Positions 1-8,930 are shown, numbered from the stretch's first letter. The stretch: 64,000 bases of DNA from Streptomyces omiyaensis (GCF_014650895.1 NZ_BMVV01000021.1:78549-142548); one strand, 5' to 3'. The notes: generated by a model not told the origin, from the sequence alone. Translations and numbers: made by a program.

Positions 1-1
1 G

Positions 2-283
2 GCGGCGCCGCCGTTCGACGGCCAGAAGATGTACCGGTGCGCCGACAAGCCGGGCCGGCTGTCGCTGAAGGCGGAGCAGCCGACGATGTACCGGATCGGC
101 TGCACCATGACGGCCGGTTCGTCCGGTGGCGGCTGGGTCGCCACGGGCAGGGACGGGCAGCCGGCGCTGGTGTCGAACACCTCGATCGGCCCGGCCACGG
201 CCGGCTGGCTGGCGGGTCCGCGCCTGGGCCCCGAGGCCGAGGCGATCTTCGACGAGGTCAGCAAGAAGTACGCCGGCCAATAG
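2..283 (+). CDS. Secreted trypsin-like serine protease, C-terminal fragment
   Basis: The reading frame is open from the left edge, so the start codon and the His/Asp part of the catalytic triad lie outside the window. The visible 93 codons hold the serine-nucleophile segment (TAGSSGGGW, S-S-G-G-G in place of the usual GDSGG) and end with DEVSKKYAGQ. The sequence is closely similar to the C-terminus of the next gene: both share MYRIGCTMTAGSSGGGW, LVSNTSIGPA and WLAGP. It is therefore a tandem paralogue. By analogy with the neighbour it should be exported and act outside the cell; substrate unknown. Family assignment is firm; full length cannot be judged. Confidence 0.85.
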   Translation, partial: AAPPFDGQKMYRCADKPGRLSLKAEQPTMYRIGCTMTAGSSGGGWVATGRDGQPALVSNTSIGPATAGWLAGPRLGPEAEAIFDEVSKKYAGQ

Positions 284-379
284 GCCGGTGAATCACGGCA
301 CGTGACCGGAGGGAGGCGGGACCGGAAGGTTCCGCCTCCCTCCGGTCGCTCAGGCACACCTTCCAGGGGGACCCACCAC

Positions 380-1579
380 ATGCGTTCCGTACGACTCATA
401 CCCGCGGCCCTCGCCGCGGCGACGGCGCTCGCGCTGACCGTCACGGCCTGCGGGCCCACCGAGACGCCCGCCGCGGACAAGCCGGCCGGCGGCGCGAGCA
501 CCTCCGCGTCCGCCCCGTCGGAGAACTCCGACGGCGGGACCGGGGGCGGGACCGGCGCCGCGGACGGCCTCGCCGGCGGTCTCGCCGACAAGCTCAAGGA
601 GCACGGCGTCGACCTCGACGCGTGGAAGCGCGGCGGGTGGAAGGACTGGGACACCGGCACCTGGCTGCGCGAGGCCGAGGACTTCGTCAACCCGGTCATC
701 GAGGGCCTGTGGGACCCGGCCCGCATGCAGTCCGCGAAGAGCCCGGATCCGACGATCACCGCGCAGGCCGGCGCCTCCGGCTCCGACCCCGTGCCGCGGC
801 CGGTGACGGCGCAGCGCGAGAAGACCCCGTACCACCGCAACGCCGCGCCGGTCGGCAAGATCTTCTTCGACTCGCCGCAGGGGTCGATGGTCTGCTCGGG
901 CACGATCGTGAAGGACCCGCGCCGGCCCGGGAAGTCGAACCTGGTCTGGACGGCCGGGCACTGCGTCCACGCCGGGAAGCGCGGCGGCTGGTACCGCAAC
1001 ATCACCTTCGTCCCGGCCTTCAACGACCTGGGCAAGTCCCCCTCCGCGCTGCGCAACGCGCGGCCGCACGAGGTCTACCCCTACGGCCAGTACTGGGCGG
1101 ACTGGGCGGTGACCTCGGGCGAGTGGATCCGGAGCGGCGGATCGAACCAGGCGTGGCCGTACGACTACGCCGTCCTGCACGTCCAGCCCCAGCGGGGCGG
1201 CAAGTCGCTGGAGGAGACGGTCGGCGCGGCGCTGCCGGTCGACTTCTCCGCCCCGGCGCCGGCCCGGGCCGGGACGGTGGGGGCCTGGGGCTACCCGCAG
1301 GCCGCTCCGTACAACGGTGTGATCATGCACAAGTGCCTGACCGGGGCCTCGCGGCTCACGACGGCGCCGGCGACGCCGGTGATGTACCGGATCGGCTGCA
1401 CGATGACGGCGGGTTCGTCGGGCGGTGGCTGGTTCCGGGTGCTGCCGGGCGGGAAGACGGCGCTGGTGTCGAACACCTCGATCGGCCCGGCGCGCGGGAA
1501 CGGCTGGCTGGCCGGTCCGCAGCTCGGCCCGGGGGCCAAGGCCGCGTACGACCTGGTCAGCAAGAAGTTCGCGCGCTGA
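380..1579 (+). CDS. Trypsin-like serine protease, predicted lipoprotein
   Basis: A 399-residue protein. The N-terminus (MRSVRLIPAALAAATALALT) is a signal peptide ending in a lipobox-like VTAC, so the mature protein is probably membrane-anchored outside the cell. A flexible Ala/Gly/Ser linker follows (about 30-70). The chymotrypsin-fold triad is readable: His194 in TAGHCVH, Asp262 in DYAVLHV and Ser347 in GSSGGGW. The start at 380 was chosen because it begins the signal peptide and follows AGGGGG at 365-370; an in-frame start at 302 would add residues ahead of the signal peptide. It lies about 95 bases after the paralogous fragment and may be its duplicate. Substrate unknown. Confidence 0.85.
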   Translation: MRSVRLIPAALAAATALALTVTACGPTETPAADKPAGGASTSASAPSENSDGGTGGGTGAADGLAGGLADKLKEHGVDLDAWKRGGWKDWDTGTWLREAEDFVNPVIEGLWDPARMQSAKSPDPTITAQAGASGSDPVPRPVTAQREKTPYHRNAAPVGKIFFDSPQGSMVCSGTIVKDPRRPGKSNLVWTAGHCVHAGKRGGWYRNITFVPAFNDLGKSPSALRNARPHEVYPYGQYWADWAVTSGEWIRSGGSNQAWPYDYAVLHVQPQRGGKSLEETVGAALPVDFSAPAPARAGTVGAWGYPQAAPYNGVIMHKCLTGASRLTTAPATPVMYRIGCTMTAGSSGGGWFRVLPGGKTALVSNTSIGPARGNGWLAGPQLGPGAKAAYDLVSKKFAR

Positions 1580-1617
1580 CGCGCCGACGGGCCGGCGGAC
1601 CGCCGGCTCCCCGAACG

Positions 1618-1656
1618 GGCTCCGGCCCCCTCCCGGGTCGGGAGGGGGCCGGAGCC
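1618..1656. terminator. Bidirectional terminator between the protease and hflX
   Basis: A perfect 17-bp stem (GGCTCCGGCCCCCTCCC and its complement) with a 5-base loop lies between two convergent genes. There is no clear U-run, as is common in Streptomyces terminators. It can serve both the protease gene on the plus strand and hflX on the minus strand. Confidence 0.85.
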
Positions 1657-1672
1657 TTCGTGCGGTCCGTGC

Positions 1673-3166
1673 TCAGTGCGCGGCGGGGACGTACGGCGCG
1701 AGCGCCGCCGCCAGTTCCTCGTGCACCCGGGCCTTGACCAGGGTGCCCTCGGGGGTGTGCTCCTCGGAGAGCATCTCGCCCTCGGCGTGGACGCGGGAGA
1801 CGAGGCCGCCCTGCGTGTACGGCAGCAGGACCTCGATCTCCACCTCCGGGCGCGGCAGCTCGCGGTCGATCAGGGCGAGCAGCTCCTCGATGCCCTCGCC
1901 CGAGCGGGCGGAGACGGCCATGGAGTGCTTCTCGACGCGGAGCAGACGCTGGAGGACCAGCGGGTCGGCCGCGTCGGCCTTGTTGACGATCACGATCTCC
2001 GGCACGTCCACCGCGCCGACGTCCCGGAAGACCTCGCGCACGGCGGCCAGCTGCTCCTCCGGGGCGGGGTGCGAGCCGTCCACCACGTGCAGGATGAGGT
2101 CGGCGTCGGCGACCTCCTCCATGGTGGAGCGGAAGGCCTCGACCAGGTGGTGCGGCAGGTGCCGGACGAAGCCGACGGTGTCGGCCAGGGTGTAGACCCG
2201 GCCGGACGGCGTCTCGGCCCGGCGGACGGTCGGGTCGAGGGTGGCGAACAGGGCGTTCTCCACCAGGACTCCGGCGCCCGTGAGACGGTTGAGCAGGGAG
2301 GACTTGCCGGCGTTGGTGTATCCGGCGATGGCGACCGACGGCACCTTGTGACGGCGCCGCTCCTGCCGCTTGATGTCACGGCCGGTCTTCATCTCGGCGA
2401 TCTCCCGGCGCATCTTCGCCATCTTCTCGCGGATGCGGCGCCGGTCGGTCTCGATCTTGGTCTCACCGGGACCACGGGTGGCCATGCCGCCACCGCCGCC
2501 GCCGCCCATCTGGCGGGAGAGCGACTGACCCCAGCCGCGCAGGCGCGGCAGCATGTACTGCATCTGCGCGAGGGCGACCTGTGCCTTGCCCTCGCGGGAC
2601 TTGGCGTGCTGGGCGAAGATGTCGAGGATCAGGGCGGTCCGGTCGACCACCTTGACCTTGACGACGTCTTCGAGGGCGATGAGCTGGCCGGGGCTGAGCT
2701 CACCGTCGCAGACGACGGTGTCGGCGCCGGTCTCGACGACGATGTCCCGCAGCTCCTGGGCCTTGCCGGAACCGATGAAGGTGGCCGGGTCGGGCTTGTC
2801 GCGGCGCTGGATCACGCCGTCGAGGACGAGGGCGCCCGCGGTCTCGGCGAGGGCGGCGAGCTCCGCGAGGGAGTTCTCGGCGTCCTGCACGGTCCCCGAG
2901 GTCCACACGCCGACGAGCACGACGCGCTCCAGACGGAGCTGTCGGTACTCGACCTCGGTGACGTCCTCGAGTTCGGTGGAGAGGCCGACGACGCGGCGCA
3001 GCGCGGCGCGCTCGGAGCGGTCGAACTGGTCGCCGTCCCGCTTTCCGTCGATCTCGTGGCTCCAGGCGACGTCCTCTTCCATCAGGGCATCGGCCCGAAG
3101 GCTCTCGGTGCGGCGCGACTGCGCGAAGCTCTGCTCGTCCTGGGAAGGGGAAGAAGAGGAGGTCAT
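1673..3166 (-). CDS. hflX: Ribosome-associated GTPase HflX
   Basis: HflX is a ribosome-binding GTPase linked to rescue of stalled or stress-damaged ribosomes. The 497-residue protein has the HflX N-terminal domain (about 60-190), a glycine-rich loop (QMGGGGGGGMATRGPGE, near 240), a basic coiled linker (RRRIREKMAKMRREIAEM) and the GTPase domain with G1 GYTNAGKSS at about 279-287, G3 DTVGF and G4 NKAD. The start at 3166 (MTSSSSPSQ) is preferred over an in-frame GTG 39 bases upstream because of family alignment; no strong RBS separates them. Next to miaA, miaB and dapF, as is usual in actinobacteria. It converges with the upstream protease at the 1618-1656 hairpin. Confidence 0.95.
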   Translation of the reverse strand: MTSSSSPSQDEQSFAQSRRTESLRADALMEEDVAWSHEIDGKRDGDQFDRSERAALRRVVGLSTELEDVTEVEYRQLRLERVVLVGVWTSGTVQDAENSLAELAALAETAGALVLDGVIQRRDKPDPATFIGSGKAQELRDIVVETGADTVVCDGELSPGQLIALEDVVKVKVVDRTALILDIFAQHAKSREGKAQVALAQMQYMLPRLRGWGQSLSRQMGGGGGGGMATRGPGETKIETDRRRIREKMAKMRREIAEMKTGRDIKRQERRRHKVPSVAIAGYTNAGKSSLLNRLTGAGVLVENALFATLDPTVRRAETPSGRVYTLADTVGFVRHLPHHLVEAFRSTMEEVADADLILHVVDGSHPAPEEQLAAVREVFRDVGAVDVPEIVIVNKADAADPLVLQRLLRVEKHSMAVSARSGEGIEELLALIDRELPRPEVEIEVLLPYTQGGLVSRVHAEGEMLSEEHTPEGTLVKARVHEELAAALAPYVPAAH

Positions 3167-3309
3167 TGGATCCTTACGTCGGTCGGAACGATGGTGTCGG
3201 TACAACGTGCGGCGGCTCCGGAAGATTCCCTCGCGGGGTCCTCCGGCCGGCCGCGTCGCCGACGTGAAAATGGTGACACGGCCGCCGGGCGCCCGTCACC
3301 CGGGTTTCG

Positions 3310-4830
3310 TCAGTGCTTCGCGCCGGCGGGCGGGAGGCTGCGCCAGTCGGGTCGGCCGGGCATCGGCGGGGTCTTCTCCCCGTACAGCCAGCCCTTGAAG
3401 AAGGCGCCGAGGTCGCGGCCGGAGACCTCTTCCGCGAGGGCCGTGAAGTCGGCGGTGGAGGCGACGCCGTCCCGGTGGGCGGCGACCCACCGGCGCTGGA
3501 GGCGGTCGAAGGCGCCGGTGCCGATCTCCTGCCGGAGGGCGTAGAGGACGAGCGCGCTGCCGTCGTAGACGACGGGCCGGAAGAGGCTGATCTTGGCGCC
3601 GGGCGTGGGCGGGCGGGGCTGCGCCGGGGGGCCTCCGTCGGCGCGCCAGCCGTCGGAGGCGGCGTAGGCGGCCTTCATGCGCTGCTCCAGGGACTTGCCG
3701 GCCGTCTCGTCGGCGTACAGCGCCTCGTACCAGCTGGCGTGTCCCTCGTTGAGCCACAGGTCGGACCAGGTGCGCGGGGAGACGCTGTCGCCGAACCACT
3801 GGTGGGCCAGTTCGTGGACCATGACGGCGTCGACGTACCACTCGGGGAAGCGGGGGTCGGTGAAGAGCCTGCGTTCGAAGAGGGAGAGGGTCTGGGTCTC
3901 CAGCTCGAAACCGGTGGTGGCGTCGGCGACCAGGACGCCGTAGGTCTCGAAGGGGTAGGGGCCGACCTTGCCCTCCATCCACTCCAGGTGGCCGGGGGTC
4001 CTGCGCAGCCAGGGTTCCAGGGTCTCGCGGTCGCCGGCGGGGACGACGTCCCGGACGGGGAGGCCGCGGGGGCCGGTGCGGTGCGGGACGGCGGAGCGGC
4101 CGATGGAGACCTGGGCCAGTTCGGTGGCCATGGGGTGGCGGGTGCGGTAGGTCCAGGTGGTGGTGGCGCCGTGGTCGGCGCGGCCGGCGGGCAGGCCGTT
4201 GGCGACGGCGGTCAGCTCGCTGGGGGCGGTGATCCGGAAGGTGAAGGCGGCCTTGTCGGAGGGGTGGTCGTTGGAGGGGAAGACCCGGTGGGCGGCGTCG
4301 GCCTGGTTGGCCATGGCGAGGCCGTCGGAGGTGCGGACCCAGCCGCCGTTCGCGGCGGGGCCGCGCGGGTCGCTGGTGTGGCGGACGGTGACGGTGACCG
4401 GCTCGCCGGCGTCGATCGGGACCGCCGGGGTGACGACGAGGTCCTCGCCGCTGGTCTCGTGGGCGGCGGGGCGGCCGTCGACGGTGACGGCGGAGACGGT
4501 GCCGTGGGTGAAGTCGAGGTGGAGCCGTTCGAGGTCGGCGGTGGCGAGGGCGGTGACCCGGGTGACGGCGGCGAGCGGCCGGGTGTTCACGCCGGAGTAG
4601 GTGAGGTCGATGTCGTAGGAGAGGACGTCGTAGCCGGGGTTGCCGAGGTGCGGGAAGAGGGGGTCGCCGATGCCGAGCGGCGCCGGGGCGGGCAGCGTGG
4701 CGGCGACCAGGCCCGCGCCGGCGGCGAGGAGGCCGGCGGTCCGGAGCCACGGCCTGCGGACCGGCCGCCGGGCGGGGCCGCCGGCGGCCGGGGCGGGGGC
4801 CGGCGGGAGGGGCGGGGGAGTGTGCGCCAT
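3310..4830 (-). CDS. M1-family zinc metallopeptidase
   Basis: A 506-residue secreted or membrane-anchored metallopeptidase. After a Pro-rich N-terminus and basic stretch there is a hydrophobic segment (about 30-50, AGLLAAGAGLVAATL), read as a signal peptide or anchor. The zinc site is complete: HELAH at about 337-341 followed 18 residues later by NEGHA, giving HExxH-x18-E. The usual GAMEN exopeptidase motif is replaced by GFELET, a variant seen in mycobacterial and streptomycete secreted members, so aminopeptidase activity is likely but specificity is not known. It sits between hflX and rshA on the same strand, 143 bases upstream of hflX. The RBS is weak, so the start is moderately sure. Confidence 0.9.
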   Translation of the reverse strand: MAHTPPPLPPAPAPAAGGPARRPVRRPWLRTAGLLAAGAGLVAATLPAPAPLGIGDPLFPHLGNPGYDVLSYDIDLTYSGVNTRPLAAVTRVTALATADLERLHLDFTHGTVSAVTVDGRPAAHETSGEDLVVTPAVPIDAGEPVTVTVRHTSDPRGPAANGGWVRTSDGLAMANQADAAHRVFPSNDHPSDKAAFTFRITAPSELTAVANGLPAGRADHGATTTWTYRTRHPMATELAQVSIGRSAVPHRTGPRGLPVRDVVPAGDRETLEPWLRRTPGHLEWMEGKVGPYPFETYGVLVADATTGFELETQTLSLFERRLFTDPRFPEWYVDAVMVHELAHQWFGDSVSPRTWSDLWLNEGHASWYEALYADETAGKSLEQRMKAAYAASDGWRADGGPPAQPRPPTPGAKISLFRPVVYDGSALVLYALRQEIGTGAFDRLQRRWVAAHRDGVASTADFTALAEEVSGRDLGAFFKGWLYGEKTPPMPGRPDWRSLPPAGAKH

Positions 4831-4900
4831 GCGCCAGGGCTACCAGGGCGGCGGCCCGCTCCCCGGGCCGACGCGCGCACCCGCCACCCGAAGGGGTCAC

Positions 4901-4961
4901 GCGCGGGCGGGCGCCCGCGCACGGCGCCGGGTGGCGGGAACCGCCGGGCCGGCACCCGGCG
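4901..4961 (-). terminator. Candidate terminator hairpins after rshA
   Basis: Downstream of the rshA stop on the minus strand are two inverted repeats: an 8-bp stem CGCCGGGT/ACCCGGCG (4925-4961, 21-base loop) and an 8-bp stem GCGCGGGC/GCCCGCGC with a 4-base loop (4901-4920). Either or both could end the rshA transcript ahead of the metallopeptidase gene. The local sequence is very GC-rich, so some chance pairing is expected. Confidence 0.5.
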
Positions 4962-4996
4962 GTTCGTCGGGGGTCCGGGGGCGGGGCCCCGGCCGG

Positions 4997-7132
4997 TCAG
5001 AGGCGGTGGGTGCGGCCGACGTCGTAGACGCCGGGGACGTCGCGCATGGCGCGCATGAGGTTCGGGAGCCGGGCGGCGTCGACGAGCTGGAGGGTGTACG
5101 TGTGGCGGACCCGCTGTTCGTTCGGCGGCTCGACGGTGGCGGAGACGACCTCGGCGCCGGCGGTGGCGATGGCCTCGGTGAGGTCGGCCAGCAGTCCCGG
5201 GCGGCCGAACGATTCGGCGACCAGGGTGACCCGGCAGTGGGCGGCGTCGCCCCAGCGGACGGGGACGACGGCCCGGCCGAGCCGGTGCATGACGTCCACG
5301 GCGGGGCAGCCGGTGCGGTGGGCGGTGACGGCGCCGCCCCGGACCCGGAAGCCGGTGATGGTGTCGGGAGGCACCGGGGTGCAGCAGCCGGCCGGGCGGA
5401 CCGGGGCGGGCGGGCCGCCGTCGAGGTCGGCGTGGAGCTCGGCGCCGGAGCTGCGGTCGGCGGCGACGCTGAGCGGCGGGCGGGGGGCGGCGGCGGGCTG
5501 GGCGGCAGCCTCCGGGTGGGCCCGGAGCCAGGCGGTGATGGCGATCCGGGCGGCGGGGGTGCGGGCGTGGTCCAGCCATTCCGGGGAGGGTCCGGAGCCG
5601 GTGTCCTGGGCGAGGAGCAGCTGCACGGTGTCGCCGTCGGAGAGGACGGTGCCGAGCGGGGTGAGCCGGCCGTTGACCCGGGCGCCGAGGCAGGCGTGGG
5701 CGGCCTCGCCGTGCCGGGCGTAGGCGGCGTCGACGCAGGTGGCGCCGGCGGGCAGGCCGAGCGTCCCGCCGTCGGCGTGGAAGACGGTGATCTCGTGGTC
5801 CTCGGCGAGGTCGGCGCGGAGCGAGCTCCAGAAGGTGTCGGGGTCCGGAGCGGACTCCTGCCAGTCGAGGAGGCGGGCGAGCCAGCCGGGCCGGGTGGGG
5901 TCGGTGCGCTCGCCGTCCTCGGCGGGCTCGGGGGGCTCGGTCTGGTCCGGTGCGGTGCGGTGCGGGCTGCCGAGGGCGACGACGCCGGCCTCGGCGACCT
6001 TGTGCATGCGGTGGGTGCGGATGAGGACTTCGGCGACGGCTCCGTCGGGAGCGGCGATCGCGGTGTGCAGCGACTGGTACAGGTTGAACTTGGGGGCCGC
6101 GATGAAGTCCTTGAACTCGGAGATCAGCGGGGTGAAACAGGTGTGGAGCTCGCCGAGGACCGCGTAGCAGTCGGCGTCCTCGGCGACGAGGACGAGCAGC
6201 CGTCCGAAGTCGCAGCCGCGCAGGTCGCCGCGCTTGAGGCGGACGCGGTGGACGGAGACGAAGTGGCGGGGGCGGACGACGACGTCGGCGGCGATGTCCG
6301 CCTCGCGCAGCACGGCGCCGACCTGTTCGGCGACGGCGGCGAGCGCGTCCGGGGAGCCGGAGCCGGTGGCGTCGGCGATGAGGGCGCGGGTGGCCTCGTA
6401 CTCCTCGGGGTGGAGGATCGCGAAGACCAGGTCCTCCAGCTCGGTCTTGAGCGCCTGGACGCCGAGCCGCTCGGCGAGGGGGATGAGGACGTCCCGGGTG
6501 ACCTTGGCGATGCGGGCCTGTTTCTCGGGGCGCATCACGCCGAGGGTGCGCATGTTGTGGAGCCGGTCGGCGAGTTTGATCGACATGACGCGGACGTCGT
6601 CGCCGGTCGCGACGAGCATCTTGCGGAAGGTCTCGGGTTCGGCGGCGGCGCCGTAGTCGATCTTCTCCACCTTGGTGACGCCGTCGACGAGGTACGCGAC
6701 CTCGTCGCCGAACTCCCGGCGCACCTGATCCAGCGTCACCTCGGTGTCCTCGACGGTGTCGTGGAGGAGGGAGGCGGTCAGGGTGACGGTCTCGGCGCCG
6801 AGTTCGGCGAGGATGAGGGTGACCGCGAGCGGGTGGGTGATGTAGGGCTCGCCGCTCTTGCGGAACTGTCCCCGGTGCGAGGACTCGGCGAGCACGTACG
6901 CCCGGCGGAGCACCGACAGGTCGGCCTCGGGGTGGTGGGCCCGGTGCGCCTCCGCCACGTGGCTGATGGCGTCGGGCAGCCGGTCGCGCGGGGCGGGGCC
7001 CGCGGTGGCGCCGAGCAGGGCGGCCCGGCCGATCCTCCGCAGGTCCAGCCGGGCGCGTCCGCGCCTGCGGACGCCCGTGTCGGTGGCTGCGGCCTCGGCC
7101 GCGCTCACGGGGTTCGTGGCCTCTGCGCTCAT
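4997..7132 (-). CDS. rshA: RelA/SpoT homologue, (p)ppGpp hydrolase/synthetase
   Basis: A 711-residue long RelA/SpoT protein that should control the alarmone (p)ppGpp. Domains in order: HD hydrolase with intact HDTVED at about 122-127, synthetase domain (about 240-380), TGS (about 460-525) and C-terminal ACT (about 630-711). The start at 7132 is fixed by GGAGGTGCCCC directly before ATG; an in-frame extension to 7216 lacks support. Synthetase motifs look weakened: the canonical GRPKH reads VRPRH, the Arg of the catalytic YDLxGxR strand is Leu (CDFGRLL), the RFKD/EXDD switch motif reads EFKD, and Q of EVQIRT is Leu, though the catalytic Asp, Glu and YQSLH are kept. This fits the second streptomycete homologue, RshA, rather than RelA itself. 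Expected to favour hydrolysis (inference). Confidence 0.9.
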   Translation of the reverse strand: MSAEATNPVSAAEAAATDTGVRRRGRARLDLRRIGRAALLGATAGPAPRDRLPDAISHVAEAHRAHHPEADLSVLRRAYVLAESSHRGQFRKSGEPYITHPLAVTLILAELGAETVTLTASLLHDTVEDTEVTLDQVRREFGDEVAYLVDGVTKVEKIDYGAAAEPETFRKMLVATGDDVRVMSIKLADRLHNMRTLGVMRPEKQARIAKVTRDVLIPLAERLGVQALKTELEDLVFAILHPEEYEATRALIADATGSGSPDALAAVAEQVGAVLREADIAADVVVRPRHFVSVHRVRLKRGDLRGCDFGRLLVLVAEDADCYAVLGELHTCFTPLISEFKDFIAAPKFNLYQSLHTAIAAPDGAVAEVLIRTHRMHKVAEAGVVALGSPHRTAPDQTEPPEPAEDGERTDPTRPGWLARLLDWQESAPDPDTFWSSLRADLAEDHEITVFHADGGTLGLPAGATCVDAAYARHGEAAHACLGARVNGRLTPLGTVLSDGDTVQLLLAQDTGSGPSPEWLDHARTPAARIAITAWLRAHPEAAAQPAAAPRPPLSVAADRSSGAELHADLDGGPPAPVRPAGCCTPVPPDTITGFRVRGGAVTAHRTGCPAVDVMHRLGRAVVPVRWGDAAHCRVTLVAESFGRPGLLADLTEAIATAGAEVVSATVEPPNEQRVRHTYTLQLVDAARLPNLMRAMRDVPGVYDVGRTHRL

Positions 7133-7525
7133 GGGGCACCTCCGGCGACGTCGACCGGCGGTGGACGGGCGGGGAGAGCCCGGAGGGCCGGTGCTTGATG
7201 CTACCGACCCCACCACGTGGCGCAGTCACGCTCTCGCCCAGCGTGAATCGGATCACCCATTCGAGCGACACGGCAGTCGTTGACTGTTTCGATTTCACCG
7301 CCCGGCGCAGCGCGGCGGGAAGCCCGCGGGCGGGCGCCCCGGCGGACGCCTTCGGCGGCGGGGCGGCCCGGGGGCCCTTGGGGGGCACGGGGCGGCCGGG
7401 GAGTGCTCGGGGGCGCCCCGGCCCGTCCGCGGACGGCTGCGGGGCCCGTGCCGCCGACCGGACGACGTGGGGCCGTCCGGCCGAGGCGACGTGCGGCCGT
7501 CCGGCGGACGGCAGCGTCCGGGGGG
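7133..7525. other. Intergenic region between dapF and rshA
   Basis: About 390 bases without a credible gene. It holds the rshA RBS (7133-7143) and upstream of it a poor promoter-like pair on the minus strand with a TAGCAT -10 candidate (7198-7203). The dapF end carries a short inverted repeat CCGTCCG/CGGACGG around 7497-7511, inside a direct repeat of GCGGCCGTCCGG, possibly part of the dapF terminator. Frames crossing the region lack RBS or family features. Confidence 0.5.
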
Positions 7526-8401
7526 TCAGCCCTGGGCGAGCCAGGAGGGCTCCAGGGTGCCCTCCGCGACGATGACGGCGGGACCGGTCATCTCGATCGC
7601 CCCGTCGGGGTGCTCGGTGATGACGAGGGTGCCGCCGAGGACGTCGACGGTGTACGTGACGGGGGCGCCGGTCTCGGCCGGGTCCGCACCGTCGCGGCGG
7701 GCGGTGGCGACCGCCACGGCGCAGGCGCCGGTGCCGCAGGAGCGGGTCTCGGCGGCGCCGCGCTCGTGCACGCGCATGGCGACGTGCCGGGGGCCCCGGT
7801 CCGCGACGAACTCGATGTTGACCCCGTCCGGGTAGACGGCCGCCGGCTCGTACGGCGGCTCGTCGTAGAGCGTGCCCGCGTGGGCGAGGTCCTCGACGAA
7901 GGCGACCGCGTGCGGATTGCCCATGTTCACGTTCCGCGCGGGCCAGCTGCGCCCGTCGACGGTGACGGTGACGCTCCCCTCGGGGAGGACGGCCCGGCCC
8001 ATGGAGACGGTGACGGAGCCGTCCTTGTCGAGGTGGACGTGCTTGACGCCGCCGCGGGTGGCGACGGCGACCTCGCCGGCGGCGACGTGCCCGGCGTGCT
8101 CCAGGTAGCGGGCGAAGACCCGGACCCCGTTGCCGCACATCTCGGCGACCGTGCCGTCGGCGTTCCGGTAGTCCATGAACCACTCGGCCTCGCCGGCCAT
8201 GGCGCGGGCCTCGGGGTGGGCGGCGCTGCGCACGACGTGCAGCACGCCGTCGCCGCCGAGGCCGGCGCGGCGGTCGCAGAGCCGGGCGACGAGGGCGGGG
8301 GGCAGGTCGATCTCGTTCTCCGCGTCGGGGACGATCACGAAGTCGTTCTCGGTGCCGTGGCCCTTGAGGTAACGGAGCGGGGTGGTCTGCGTGCTGGTCA
8401 C
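7526..8401 (-). CDS. dapF: Diaminopimelate epimerase
   Basis: DapF converts LL- to meso-diaminopimelate, the penultimate step of lysine synthesis and the source of peptidoglycan cross-link residues in the cytoplasm. The 291-residue protein shows the family start (KGHGTENDFV) and both catalytic cysteines: Cys in MCGNG (about 86) and Cys in RSCGTGA (about 220). The GTG at 8401 is preferred: a TACAGT -10 hexamer at 8409-8414 leaves exactly 7 bases before it, so the mRNA probably starts at the GTG and is leaderless; no RBS is present. An upstream in-frame GTG at 8431 would add ten residues. Neighbouring miaA and hflX match the conserved actinobacterial order. Confidence 0.95.
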   Translation of the reverse strand: MTSTQTTPLRYLKGHGTENDFVIVPDAENEIDLPPALVARLCDRRAGLGGDGVLHVVRSAAHPEARAMAGEAEWFMDYRNADGTVAEMCGNGVRVFARYLEHAGHVAAGEVAVATRGGVKHVHLDKDGSVTVSMGRAVLPEGSVTVTVDGRSWPARNVNMGNPHAVAFVEDLAHAGTLYDEPPYEPAAVYPDGVNIEFVADRGPRHVAMRVHERGAAETRSCGTGACAVAVATARRDGADPAETGAPVTYTVDVLGGTLVITEHPDGAIEMTGPAVIVAEGTLEPSWLAQG

Positions 8402-8477
8402 GCGATCAACTGTACGGTGCCGCCCGGACACCCGTTCCGGTTGTCCACGGGGCGGGCCCGGGCGGGCCGCGCGGGGC

Positions 8478-8930
8478 TCAGCGGAGCCGGGCGACGCGCC
8501 AGACCGCGAGCGCGACGAGGGCCGCGATGGTCGTCACGTACAGGGCGAGCACGCGCCAGTCGGGCCGTTCGCCGGAGCCGCGCTGCGGCAGTCCCGGCCA
8601 GGTGTAGCCGACCTTGCGGGCGGCCATCATGCCCCAGCCGGCGGCGCAGAAGCTGATGAGCAGTCCGAGCATCGCGACGACCGCGCCGCCGTCCCCGGAG
8701 CCGAAGGCCAGCGGGAAGGCGAACATCAGGGAGCCGACGGCGGCGAGACCGACGATCGGGGCGAGCTGCCAGATCCTCAGCAGGCGCCGGGGGCGCAGCT
8801 CGACCTCCACCTCGCCCGCGTCGACCTCGACCGCCGAACCCTCGGCGTCATCGGGCCCGTCGGGCGTCAGCCCCGGGGCACCCCCGGGGACCGACTCGTG
8901 CTGTTCTCTGTCGCGAGGGCCGGCCTCCAT
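8478..8930 (-). CDS. Small integral membrane protein of unknown function
   Basis: A 150-residue protein with an acidic, polar N-terminus (about 1-50) and three to four hydrophobic segments: LAPIVGLAAVGSLMFAF, VVAMLGLLISFCAAGWGMM and VLALYVTTIAALVALAVW. The start at 8930 is chosen because GGGAGGG lies nine bases upstream; an in-frame GTG at 8960 has no RBS. It sits between miaA and dapF on the same strand, a position held by a conserved membrane protein in streptomycetes. No motif points to a reaction; a role as an accessory membrane protein cannot be narrowed down. Confidence 0.8.
   Translation of the reverse strand: MEAGPRDREQHESVPGGAPGLTPDGPDDAEGSAVEVDAGEVEVELRPRRLLRIWQLAPIVGLAAVGSLMFAFPLAFGSGDGGAVVAMLGLLISFCAAGWGMMAARKVGYTWPGLPQRGSGERPDWRVLALYVTTIAALVALAVWRVARLR

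Noticed and set aside
622..1737. A 371-residue plus frame over the serine protease
   Set aside because: Overlaps the true protease with its complete triad; composition is Arg/Gly-rich, typical of a shadow frame.
4587..8183. A 1,198-residue open frame on the minus strand
   Set aside because: It overlaps rshA, dapF and the metallopeptidase in the wrong frame; Arg/Pro/Ala-rich with no motifs.
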